This document shows, piece by piece, positions 16,964 to 24,350 of a DNA stretch of 64,000 nt. A model generated the notes under the pieces. The model was given only the letters and a program-made list of their open reading frames with translations, was not told where the DNA came from and did not search any database. The position numbers were made by a program, and so were the translations under genes. Source of the DNA: Pseudomonas hygromyciniae (GTDB lineage Bacteria; Pseudomonadota; Gammaproteobacteria; Pseudomonadales; Pseudomonadaceae); contig NZ_CP070506.1 of the NCBI RefSeq assembly GCF_016925675.1, forward strand, positions 4,586,501-4,650,500, in the 5' to 3' direction. The number at the start of each line of letters is the position of its first letter. The first letter of the stretch is position 1.

Positions 16964-18283
16964 ATGGATAACTCCAACTCCCTGCCTCTGGGGTCGGCCG
17001 CCGTGCCGGCAAAAGAACGCACCACCTCCAGCCGGATCAAGTCGATCTTCAGCGGATCGGTCGGCAACATGGTCGAGTGGTACGACTGGTACGTCTACGC
17101 GGCCTTCTCGCTGTACTTCGCAAAAACCTTCTTCCCGAAGGGCGACACCACGGCCCAACTGCTCAATACCGCTGCGATCTTCGCCGTGGGCTTCCTGATG
17201 CGCCCGATCGGCGGCTGGTTGATGGGCCTGTACGCTGACAAAGTCGGGCGTAAAAAAGCCCTGATGGCCTCGGTCTACCTGATGTGCTTCGGCTCATTGC
17301 TGATTGCCCTGAGCCCGGGCTATGAAATCATCGGTATCGGCGCGCCGATCCTGCTGGTATTTGCCCGTTTGCTGCAGGGCCTGTCGGTCGGCGGCGAATA
17401 CGGCACCTCCGCCACTTACCTCAGCGAGATGGCGACCAAGGAACGTCGTGGTTTCTACTCCAGCTTCCAGTACGTGACCCTGATCTCTGGCCAGCTCATC
17501 GCCCTGGCCGTATTGATCGTGCTGCAACAATTGCTCACCACCGAAGAACTGTATGCCTGGGGCTGGCGTATCCCGTTCGCCATCGGCGCCCTGTGTGCGG
17601 TGGTGGCGCTGTACCTGCGACGCGGCATGGAAGAAACCGAATCGTTCACCAAGAAGGAAAAAGCCAAGGAAAGCGCCATGCGCACCTTGATGCGCCATCC
17701 CAAGGAACTGATGACCGTGGTCGGCCTGACCATGGGCGGCACCCTGGCCTTCTACACCTACACCACCTACATGCAGAAGTACCTGGTGAACACCGTCGGC
17801 ATGAGCATCTCCGACTCCACCACTATTTCTGCGGCCACGCTGTTCCTGTTCATGTGCCTGCAACCGATTGTCGGCGGCCTGTCGGACAAGGTCGGTCGCA
17901 GGCCGATCCTGATCGCATTCGGCATCCTCGGGACGCTGTTCACCGTGCCGATCCTCACCACCCTGCACACCGTCCAGACCTGGTGGGGCGCGTTCTTCCT
18001 GATCATGGCGGCGCTGATCATCGTCAGCGGCTACACCTCGATCAACGCCGTGGTGAAAGCCGAACTGTTCCCGACCGAAATCCGCGCACTGGGTGTAGGC
18101 CTGCCTTACGCACTGACCGTGTCGATCTTCGGCGGCACCGCCGAATACATCGCACTGTGGTTCAAGAGCATCGGCATGGAAACCGGCTACTACTGGTACG
18201 TGACCGCGTGTATTGCCGTGTCGCTGCTGGTCTACATCACCATGAAAGACACCCGCAAGCATTCGCGGATTACCACGGACTGA
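16964..18283 (+). CDS. MHS-family MFS permease, probably 2-oxoglutarate (KgtP-like)
   Basis: This 439-residue transporter has twelve predicted membrane segments. The metabolite:H+ symporter signatures are 'SGSVGNMVEWYDWYVYAAFS' near the N terminus, 'GLYADKVGRKKALMASV' in the loop 2-3 position, 'LLQGLSVGGEYGTSATYLSEMA', and 'GGLSDKVGRRPILIAFG'. The sequence most resembles 2-oxoglutarate permeases of the KgtP type; a C4-dicarboxylate substrate is the alternative. ATG 16964 follows AAGGA. The sigma-54 promoter, the two enhancer palindromes and the DctB/NtrC-type pair upstream argue for substrate-induced expression. A near-perfect hairpin terminator follows. Confidence 0.88.
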   Translation: MDNSNSLPLGSAAVPAKERTTSSRIKSIFSGSVGNMVEWYDWYVYAAFSLYFAKTFFPKGDTTAQLLNTAAIFAVGFLMRPIGGWLMGLYADKVGRKKALMASVYLMCFGSLLIALSPGYEIIGIGAPILLVFARLLQGLSVGGEYGTSATYLSEMATKERRGFYSSFQYVTLISGQLIALAVLIVLQQLLTTEELYAWGWRIPFAIGALCAVVALYLRRGMEETESFTKKEKAKESAMRTLMRHPKELMTVVGLTMGGTLAFYTYTTYMQKYLVNTVGMSISDSTTISAATLFLFMCLQPIVGGLSDKVGRRPILIAFGILGTLFTVPILTTLHTVQTWWGAFFLIMAALIIVSGYTSINAVVKAELFPTEIRALGVGLPYALTVSIFGGTAEYIALWFKSIGMETGYYWYVTACIAVSLLVYITMKDTRKHSRITTD

Positions 18284-18300
18284 CCGTTCGCCAGGTATAG

Positions 18301-18338
18301 AAAAGGGGCCATGTCATGCAATGACATGGCCCCTTTTT
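18301..18338. terminator. Strong, probably bidirectional terminator
   Basis: A perfect 17-bp stem (AAAAGGGGCCATGTCAT with its inverse, three-base loop) is flanked by A and T runs. It sits between the convergent permease and COG4705 genes and could stop transcription from both sides. Confidence 0.93.
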
Positions 18339-18348
18339 TCATCCTCTA

Positions 18349-19104
18349 TCAGGACAGCTCAGCCAGCGGCTGGCGGTTGTCCCGGCGCTGTACATACCAA
18401 GCACCGGCGATCATCACCAGCAACACCGCCGCCAGCACCGCAGACGAGCCCACCGTGCCAAAGTCCAGGCCGCCCTTTTCATGGGGTTTGGTCAGGAAGT
18501 CGCCGAGGGTCGCGCCAAAGGGCCGGGTCAAGACAAACGCTATCCAGAACAACACCACCGACGAAACCGTCGTGCAGTACTTGAGCGCCACCACCAGCAA
18601 GATGCTTGCGCCGATCAACATGGCGCCGCCGGCAAAGCCTAAGCCCGAGTCGTCGGCCAGGAAGTCACCCAACGCCGTGCCCAAAGTGTTGGAGAGCAGG
18701 ATCGCGATCCAGTAGAACAGCTCGCCACGCGGGGTCTGCACCTTGTTCACGTTCAGCGAATTGCCGCTCAAGTGCCAAACGGCGAAGACCATCAACAACA
18801 GCACAATCAGGATCATTGAGCCGGAGGCGTACCCCAGACCCAGGGTACGGTCCATAAAATCGGACATGGTGGTGCCCGCCGTGCTCGTCGATAGAATCAC
18901 GATCCAGTACAGCACCGGGTTGTAGGTTTTCGACCATAACTGCGTCAGCAACGTGATCAGGAACACGCTGAGCAGGATCATCGAACTGATGGCATAGCCG
19001 ACGCTCAGAGTCATCGACAACAAGTCCCCAGCGGTTTCGCCAAGGGTGGTCGCACAGATCTTCATGACCCAGAACGCCAGGGTAATCTGAGGAAGTTTGT
19101 TCAT
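18349..19104 (-). CDS. COG4705-type membrane protein with four internal repeats
   Basis: The 251-residue protein is almost entirely membrane-embedded. It contains four copies of a unit of about 60 residues with a G-x-(x)-x-x-D core after a hydrophobic helix: 'TLGETAGDLLSMT', 'TAGTTMSDFMDRT', 'TLGTALGDFLADD' and 'PFGATLGDFLTKP'. The first three are followed by a short loop and 'GYA/GFA' starting the next helix. The family is known as uncharacterised COG4705 proteins, some annotated as membrane-anchored. The conserved acidic residue in each unit, probably at a membrane face, suggests a channel, ion or small-solute transporter, but this is inference. It is monocistronic, with a G9 tract about 44 bases upstream of its start. 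Confidence 0.85.
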   Translation of the reverse strand: MNKLPQITLAFWVMKICATTLGETAGDLLSMTLSVGYAISSMILLSVFLITLLTQLWSKTYNPVLYWIVILSTSTAGTTMSDFMDRTLGLGYASGSMILIVLLLMVFAVWHLSGNSLNVNKVQTPRGELFYWIAILLSNTLGTALGDFLADDSGLGFAGGAMLIGASILLVVALKYCTTVSSVVLFWIAFVLTRPFGATLGDFLTKPHEKGGLDFGTVGSSAVLAAVLLVMIAGAWYVQRRDNRQPLAELS

Positions 19105-19147
19105 TGTGCAGAAGGCTCCAGAGTTCAGTCTCTAAAGGCCGACTCAT

Positions 19148-19156
19148 GGGGGGGGG
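19148..19156. repeat. G9 homopolymer in a divergent promoter region
   Basis: Nine consecutive Gs lie between the divergent COG4705 and flavin-reductase genes. They could vary by slippage and alter promoter spacing, or be miscounted in sequencing. Confidence 0.6.
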
Positions 19157-19291
19157 TATCGACCTGGCGTGCAGACTGGCCGTACAGCTGTGAAAAATAG
19201 GTGGGCGCTGGATGAAAATTCCATATGCTCGCTAGAAATCCTGCCGTTGGGCCTGCACTATTGTGCTTTTCCCGCCGCAGGAACCCCGTCC

Positions 19292-19924
19292 ATGCCCGAC
19301 GACATCCATTTCTATGAACCCGCCAACGGCCACGGCCTGCCCCATGACCCGTTCAACGCCATCGTCGGCCCACGGCCCATTGGCTGGATTTCGTCCCAGG
19401 ACAACGAAGGCCGCCTGAACCTGGCGCCCTACAGTTTTTTCAACGCCTTCAACTACATTCCACCGATCATTGGTTTTTCCAGCGTCGGGCGCAAAGACAG
19501 CCTGAACAACATTGAGCAGACCGGCGAATTTGTCTGGAACCTGGCCACGCGTCCACTGGCCGAGCAGATGAACCAGAGCTGCGCCGCCGTGTCCCCCGAG
19601 GTCAACGAGTTTGAACTGGCCGGGCTGACGCCGGTGGCGTCCAAGGTGATTGCCGTGCCCCGAGTGGGCGAAAGCCCGGTGTCGTTCGAGTGCAAGGTGA
19701 CGCAGATCATTCAGCTGCAACGGGCCGATAAGGAGCTGGTGCCTAGCTGGCTGGTGCTCGGCGAAGTGGTCGCGGTGCATATCGCCAAGTGGCTGCTCAA
19801 GGATGGGGTGTACGACACCGCCGCTGCCGAGCCGATTCTGCGGGGCGGCGGGCCGGCGGATTACTTCCAGTTGGGGCCGCAAGCGCTGTTCAAGATGTAC
19901 CGCCCAGGCGCTAACAAACCCTGA
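19292..19924 (+). CDS. Flavin reductase family protein
   Basis: The 210-residue protein has the flavin-reductase-like fold: 'PRPIGWISSQDNEGRLNLAPYSFFNAFNY' (FMN-binding segment, about residues 28-57), 'SFECKVTQIIQLQ' and 'VLGEVVAVHIAKWLL'. Members bind FMN and reduce flavin for partner oxygenases or act alone. No partner enzyme is adjacent, so the substrate is unknown. ATG 19292 is preferred; the frame is open upstream but with no conserved residues or ribosome-binding site. The gene ends before a REPIN. Confidence 0.88.
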   Translation: MPDDIHFYEPANGHGLPHDPFNAIVGPRPIGWISSQDNEGRLNLAPYSFFNAFNYIPPIIGFSSVGRKDSLNNIEQTGEFVWNLATRPLAEQMNQSCAAVSPEVNEFELAGLTPVASKVIAVPRVGESPVSFECKVTQIIQLQRADKELVPSWLVLGEVVAVHIAKWLLKDGVYDTAAAEPILRGGGPADYFQLGPQALFKMYRPGANKP

Positions 19925-19946
19925 TTGGATGGAATGCAATTAAAAA

Positions 19947-20068
19947 TGTGGGAGCGGGCTTGTGTGGGAGCGGGCTTGCCCGCGAAAGCGGTGGATCAGT
20001 ACCAAATTGGTTGGCTGACACAACGCTTTCGCGAGCAAGCCCGCTCCCACACAGAACCCGCTCCCACA
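19947..20068. repeat. Compound REPIN
   Basis: Two nested arms on each side (TGTGGGAGCGGGCTTG repeated at 19947 and 19962, with inverse copies ending 20052 and 20068) lie between the convergent flavin-reductase gene and the small gene at 20088. It looks like a REP pair that has duplicated its outer arm. Confidence 0.85.
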
Positions 20069-20087
20069 TTTGGATTTGCGGTGTTCT

Positions 20088-20336
20088 TTAGCTTGTTGCG
20101 GTCGCCCAGGCCAGTTGGCCCTCTTCATCGATATCGATCAAGCGCTCCAGTTGCTGGGCCGCTGCATCGTCAGCGTCGTCGGCAGTCTTGAACAGTTGGC
20201 CATCAAGGATCTTGTGAAAGCGCGGTGCGCTCATACCATCCAGTGCCTTGACGGCGATGGCGGCGCTATAGCCCCCTTGGTCTTCACGCACCAGGGCGGA
20301 AACAGCTTCGTGGTGGGCAAACTCTTTACGTGCCAT
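20088..20336 (-). CDS. Conserved-looking small acidic protein of unknown function
   Basis: This is an 82-residue soluble protein starting 'MARKEFAHHEAVSALVRED' with a decent ribosome-binding site (AGGA, eight bases upstream of ATG 20336). It has no signal peptide, membrane segment or recognisable motif. The C-terminal half is acidic and helical ('TADDADDAAAQQLERLIDIDEEGQ'). GC-rich codon use like its neighbours supports a real gene. It may be cotranscribed with the monooxygenase-like gene 41 bases upstream. I do not recognise the family. Confidence 0.65.
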   Translation of the reverse strand: MARKEFAHHEAVSALVREDQGGYSAAIAVKALDGMSAPRFHKILDGQLFKTADDADDAAAQQLERLIDIDEEGQLAWATATS

Positions 20337-20377
20337 GTTGCAGGTCCTGGCCAATGGAAAGTCGGCCATTCTAAACC

Positions 20378-20719
20378 CTAACCGGCCAATTGCAGGTACT
20401 CGCCATAGGCATTGGCGGCGGATGCGTCGGTGAAGGTCTGGAAGTCCATGCTGCGCACGACCATGTCATTCAACAGCTCGGTAAACAACATCAGCGCCGG
20501 CGAGCTGAAGTAGGCGCTCATCGCCTGTTCGCTGCTCCAGAAGCCTGAGACCAGCCATACATCGGGGTCAACCTGGGAGTGCTGCAACGAGAATTGCAGG
20601 CAACCCTGAGCCTGGCGGCCCGGTTCGATCAAACTGCTCAAGCGTGCACCCAGTTCGGTGCTGCACCCGCTGCGGGCGCGGATAAAGGCCATATGGCTCG
20701 CGGGAATGGGGGTGGACAT
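20378..20719 (-). CDS. Antibiotic-biosynthesis-monooxygenase-like (ABM) small protein
   Basis: The 113-residue protein matches the dimeric alpha/beta-barrel ABM fold by pattern. It has the N-terminal strand 'MAFIRARSGCSTELGARLSSLI', then 'EPGRQAQGCLQFSLQHSQVDPDVWLVSGFWSSEQAMSAYF', in which the W-x-S/E-x-W-x-S-E region is typical. Family members are quinol or haem monooxygenases or stress-related proteins, and most are uncharacterised. The start at 20719 has GGGAGAG upstream. It lies downstream in the same direction as nothing obvious and is divergent from the AraC gene. Confidence 0.75.
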   Translation of the reverse strand: MSTPIPASHMAFIRARSGCSTELGARLSSLIEPGRQAQGCLQFSLQHSQVDPDVWLVSGFWSSEQAMSAYFSSPALMLFTELLNDMVVRSMDFQTFTDASAANAYGEYLQLAG

Positions 20720-21046
20720 GTTCGACTCTCCCGTTGAGAAGTGATGCTCGGCAAGCACTGTGGAGGCGTGCTGCCACACGGTCAAAGATACGGGCGCGAG
20801 CCTCTGCGCGGTTAGTCGATTCCTGCCGGCTTATTGCACAATCCTGCCAGAAACCTAGAGAGACGCTGTGGCGCCAGGCTTTATTTCATGGACAGGCGCC
20901 TTGTTTCAGGGAGATGACAGGCCGTGCGCTTGCCTGATTCAAGACGCGCCGCAGGATCAGGCAAGGATTGTGCAGAATCGACCTAACACCACTGGAACAG
21001 GCACCGCTAAGCTGTGCCCATCAAAGAAGCATGCAGAGGACGCCCC
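20720..21046. other. 327-bp divergent intergenic region, ABM gene / araC-family gene
   Basis: No gene is supported here. It holds promoters for the divergent genes and a widely spaced inverted pair, GCACAATCCT (20836-20845) and AGGATTGTGC (20964-20973), each extended by similar flanks (TGCC / GGCA). The second copy is about 75 bases upstream of the AraC start and could be an autoregulatory half-site. Confidence 0.55.
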
Positions 21047-21976
21047 ATGTCGTCGCCCGAACAGCAGTCCATTCCCCTCGATGCCGAGATGGAAAAACAG
21101 CGCGCCGAGCTGGCCGGTATCGTGCGCAGGCATACCTGGGAGGACGGTTCCTACGGCACGGCGATCACCTCGTTGTACCTGAACCGCCACAACACGCCGC
21201 GCGACTTCATGCCAGTGCTGGTGGAGCCCGCCCTGTGCATCCTCGCCAACGGCAGCAAAGAGGTGCGCCTGGCCGACGAAATCTTTGCCTACGACCCACT
21301 CAACTACCTGGTGTTCTCGGTCGCGATGCCGGTGGCCGGGCGGATCATCGATGCCACGCCCGAAGACCCCAACCTGTCAGTGCGGATCAATATCGACCCG
21401 GCGCAGTTGACCGCGTTGATTGCCGAAGCCGGCCCGATGGGCGTGCCTACGCGCCCGACATCGCGCGGGATGTATGTCGACCGGATCGACACCCAACTGC
21501 TCGATGCGGTACTGCGCCTGGCACGCCTGCTGGATACGCCCAAAGACATCGCGATGTTGGCGCCGTTGATCAATCGCGAAATTCTCTACCGCCTGCTGCG
21601 TGGGCCACAGGGTTATCGCCTGTACGAAATTGCCGTAGCCAATAGTCAGAGCCATCGGGTCAGCCGTGCGATCACCTGGTTGAACGGAAACTACGAACAA
21701 CCGCTGCGCATCGACGACCTGGCCAAGGAAGTGAATCTGAGCGTGTCGACCCTGCACCACCGCTTCAAGGCGATCACCGCCATGAGCCCGCTGCAATACC
21801 AGAAACAGCTGCGCCTGCAGGAAGCACGGCGACTGATGATCGCCGAAGGCCTGGAGGCCTCGGCGGCGGGATATCGGGTGGGGTATGAAAGCCCGTCGCA
21901 GTTCAGCCGGGAATACAGCCGGTTGTTTGGCGCGCCGCCTTTGCGCGACTTGGCCAGGCTACGCCAAAGCATCTGA
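21047..21976 (+). CDS. AraC-family transcriptional regulator
   Basis: The 309-residue regulator has an AraC-N-type sensor domain ('NTPRDFMPVLVEPALCILANGSKEV') and, from about residue 215, two helix-turn-helix motifs. The first is 'LRIDDLAKEVNLSVSTLHHRFKAITAMSPLQYQKQLRL'. The second is 'GLEASAAGYRVGYESPSQFSREYSRLFG'. Its ligand and targets are unknown. The divergent ABM-family gene is a plausible target by position. ATG 21047 is preceded by AGAGGA. The gene ends at a long perfect hairpin shared with the convergent gtrS gene. Confidence 0.92.
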   Translation: MSSPEQQSIPLDAEMEKQRAELAGIVRRHTWEDGSYGTAITSLYLNRHNTPRDFMPVLVEPALCILANGSKEVRLADEIFAYDPLNYLVFSVAMPVAGRIIDATPEDPNLSVRINIDPAQLTALIAEAGPMGVPTRPTSRGMYVDRIDTQLLDAVLRLARLLDTPKDIAMLAPLINREILYRLLRGPQGYRLYEIAVANSQSHRVSRAITWLNGNYEQPLRIDDLAKEVNLSVSTLHHRFKAITAMSPLQYQKQLRLQEARRLMIAEGLEASAAGYRVGYESPSQFSREYSRLFGAPPLRDLARLRQSI

Positions 21977-21978
21977 CC

Positions 21979-22032
21979 CACCGCGTAACCCTGTAGGAGC
22001 TGGCTTGCCAGCTCCTACAGGGTTACGCGGTG
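21979..22032. terminator. Perfect 26-bp inverted repeat between convergent genes
   Basis: The arms 21979-22004 and 22007-22032 are exact inverse complements with a TT loop; the core is GTAGGAGCTGGC-TT-GCCAGCTCCTAC. It lies three bases after the AraC stop and four before the gtrS stop, so it probably terminates or stabilises both transcripts. It looks like a collapsed REP palindrome that has lost its loop region. Confidence 0.8.
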
Positions 22033-22036
22033 TTGT

Positions 22037-23491
22037 TTAGTCCTGGGATCGGGGCAGTTGCAAGGTCACCCGCAGGCCACCTTCACGTAAATTCTGCAGG
22101 CTGACTTCGCCGCCATGGCTGTGGGCGATATTGCGGGCAATCCCCAGCCCCAGGCCATAGCCCTGCTGCTGCCCGGCCAGGCGAAAGTGCGGTTCGAACA
22201 CCTGCTCCAAACGCTGCTCCGGCACACCTGGCCCCTCGTCATCCACGTGCAGGATGAACTGCGCACCATCGTCTTCGATACGCAGGTGAGCGTTCTGCCC
22301 GTACTTCAGGGCGTTATCGATCAGGTTGCCAATGCAGCGCTTGAGCGCCAGGGGCTTGCCCGGATAGGCCGTCAACGCCCGACCGTGCTGGGTCACGCGC
22401 CCATTGCCATTGGGTGCCAGGTACGGCTCCACCAGGCAGTCGAGCACATGATTGAGGTCCACCGGCTCGATGTTCTCGTGGATATCCGTGTCCTTGACGC
22501 ACTGCAACGCGCCCTTGACCAGCAGCTCCAGCTCATCCAGGTCACGGCCAAACTTGGCTTGCAGCTTTTCATCTTCCAGCAGTTCCACGCGCAGCCGCAG
22601 GCGTGTGATCGGGGTGCGCAGGTCGTGGGAAATTGCGCTGAACAACTGGCTGCGTTCGGTCAGGTAGCGGCTGATCCGCTCGCGCATGGCATTGAACGCA
22701 CGGCCCACTTCCACCACTTCGCTGCCGCCACCTTCGGCCACCGGCTCCACGTCGGCGCCCAGGGACAGGTCCCGCGCCGCCCGCGCCAGGCGCTTGAGCG
22801 GCCGGCTCTGCCAATGCACCAGCAGACCGATAAACAGCAGCAGGAAGCCACTGGTCAGCACGATAAACCACACCTGTTGGGAGGGCAGGCCCTGTTCTTC
22901 GAGGCTGGTGTAGGGTTCGGGCAGCAACGAGGCGATATACAGCCACTCGCCGGCGCCCAATTCGATCTGCGTCACCAGCACCGGCGGGTTGACCGGCTCA
23001 AGCGTCAGGGCGTAATGCGCCCAGGAACGTGGCAGCTCATCGAGCTTGAGCCCGGCATTGAAAATGCGCAGGTCTTGGGCACTGACAAACTCCACCGAAA
23101 AATGCACGTCACCGCCCAGGGTCTGGCGTAGCACTTCATCCACGGCACCGAGCACCGCCTGTTTGCGCGGGGTTTGCGGCAAGATCTGCATATCCAGCGG
23201 CTTGTCGTTGAGCGTCACGACAAAGCGCGTACCGCCCATGCTGCGCAGTTGGTCAAGCACCAACGGCCGATAAGCCACCGGCAGCGAGCGGAAATAGCTG
23301 ACGCTGGCAGTCATCGAGTGGGCCAGGCTACGGGCGCTAGTGACCAGGCCTTCAAGCTGGGTAGCGCGCAACTGCGACACCCAGATCACGCTGGATAAGG
23401 CCTGGGCAAACAGCACCGCCAACAGGGTCAGCAGCAACATGCGCCCCAGCAATGAGCGCGGCACCGGAATGCGCCGGCGCTCAGTGGGCAT
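22037..23491 (-). CDS. gtrS: Glucose-responsive sensor histidine kinase GtrS
   Basis: The 484-residue kinase has an N-terminal membrane segment ('GRMLLLTLLAVLFAQALSSVI'), a periplasmic domain of about 190 residues, and a second membrane segment ('VWFIVLTSGFLLLFIGLLVHW'). A HAMP domain and an HisKA/HATPase core follow, with 'FSAISHDLRTPITRLRLR' (phospho-His), 'IGNLIDNALKYG' and 'GLGLGIARNI'. Its position downstream of gltR, overlapping it by 11 bases, and next to glk-edd identifies it as GtrS. In P. aeruginosa GtrS senses 2-ketogluconate/6-phosphogluconate and controls glucose uptake and edd-related genes. The transporter genes usually nearby are not in this window on this side. Confidence 0.93.
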   Translation of the reverse strand: MPTERRRIPVPRSLLGRMLLLTLLAVLFAQALSSVIWVSQLRATQLEGLVTSARSLAHSMTASVSYFRSLPVAYRPLVLDQLRSMGGTRFVVTLNDKPLDMQILPQTPRKQAVLGAVDEVLRQTLGGDVHFSVEFVSAQDLRIFNAGLKLDELPRSWAHYALTLEPVNPPVLVTQIELGAGEWLYIASLLPEPYTSLEEQGLPSQQVWFIVLTSGFLLLFIGLLVHWQSRPLKRLARAARDLSLGADVEPVAEGGGSEVVEVGRAFNAMRERISRYLTERSQLFSAISHDLRTPITRLRLRVELLEDEKLQAKFGRDLDELELLVKGALQCVKDTDIHENIEPVDLNHVLDCLVEPYLAPNGNGRVTQHGRALTAYPGKPLALKRCIGNLIDNALKYGQNAHLRIEDDGAQFILHVDDEGPGVPEQRLEQVFEPHFRLAGQQQGYGLGLGIARNIAHSHGGEVSLQNLREGGLRVTLQLPRSQD

Positions 23492-24212
23492 TGCTGGCAA
23501 CCACACTGGCCGCCAGTTGGTAACCGCTGCCACGCACGGTGCGGATCAACCGTGGAGGTTTCTCGGTATCGCGTAGGCGTTGTCGCAGGCGGCTGACAGC
23601 CATATCGACAATTCGGTCGAGGGGCATCAGGTCGCGGCCACGGGTGGCGTTGCCGATGGTGTCGCGATCAAGAATTTGCTGCGGATGATCAAGGAACAGC
23701 TTGAGCAGGGCAAAGTCGGCGCCGGACAGGATGACTTCCTCACCATCGAGGTGAAACAGCCGATGACTGACCATATCCAGCCGCCACTCATCGAACACCA
23801 GCACATCGCCACCGGTACGCTCCTGGCCAAACTGGCAGCGGCGCAACAGGGCCTTGATGCGGGCCTGCAACTCTCGCGGGCTGAAGGGTTTGCCGATGTA
23901 ATCGTCGGCGCCCAGCTCCAGGCCGATAACCCGGTCGGCTTCGTCGGAACTGGCAGTGAGCATGATGATCGGCACCTGGGCCTGGCGCGGGTGCTGGCGT
24001 ACCCAGCGGCAGAGGCTGAAGCCGTCTTCGTCGGGCAGCATCACGTCGAGGATCACCAGGTCGCACGGGGCCGCGTCCATGGCCTGGCGAAACCCTGCAC
24101 CATTGGGCACGCCCCGCACCTGGAAGCCGGCGCGACTGAGGTAGGTTTGCAGCAACTCGCGGATTTCCTCGTCGTCATCGACGAGGAGAATGGATTTACT
24201 GATTACGCTCAC
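23481..24212 (-). CDS. gltR: Response regulator GltR (OmpR family)
   Basis: The 243-residue protein has a receiver domain ('SILLVDDDEEIRELLQTYLSRAGF', phospho-Asp in 'LVILDVMLPDEDG') and an OmpR-type winged helix ('DRIVDMAVSRLRQRLRDTEKPPRLIRTVRGSGYQL'). GltR works with GtrS to regulate glucose transport genes. The GTG at 24212 is the likely start because it follows a perfect AAGGAGG (24218-24224), which itself overlaps an AACAACAA motif. An upstream ATG in frame lacks a site. It lies downstream of glk, separated by a REPIN. Confidence 0.93.
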   Translation of the reverse strand: MSVISKSILLVDDDEEIRELLQTYLSRAGFQVRGVPNGAGFRQAMDAAPCDLVILDVMLPDEDGFSLCRWVRQHPRQAQVPIIMLTASSDEADRVIGLELGADDYIGKPFSPRELQARIKALLRRCQFGQERTGGDVLVFDEWRLDMVSHRLFHLDGEEVILSGADFALLKLFLDHPQQILDRDTIGNATRGRDLMPLDRIVDMAVSRLRQRLRDTEKPPRLIRTVRGSGYQLAASVVASNAH

Positions 24213-24217
24213 GGGGG

Positions 24218-24230
24218 CCTCCTTGTTGTT
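24218..24230 (-). promoter_or_regulatory. gltR ribosome-binding site overlapping a Crc/Hfq-type CA motif
   Basis: On the minus strand AACAACAA runs directly into AAGGAGG, six bases before the GTG start. AANAANAA motifs over or near the Shine-Dalgarno are the known Hfq-Crc recognition pattern in Pseudomonas, so gltR translation may be under catabolite repression. Confidence 0.5.
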
Positions 24231-24265
24231 ATGGGCCAAGCCTTGAAGCATGGGTTGTTCTCAGG

Positions 24266-24342
24266 GGCCTCATCGCGGGCAAGCCCGCTCCTACAGTTGG
24301 AATGCATTGTCCTGTGGGAGCGGGCTTGCCCGCGATGAGGCC
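24266..24342. repeat. REPIN between glk and gltR
   Basis: GGCCTCATCGCGGGCAAGCC at 24266 and its inverse ending at 24342 enclose about 25 bases. It lies inside an otherwise co-directional unit. Confidence 0.88.
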
Positions 24343-24350
24343 ATCACTGC

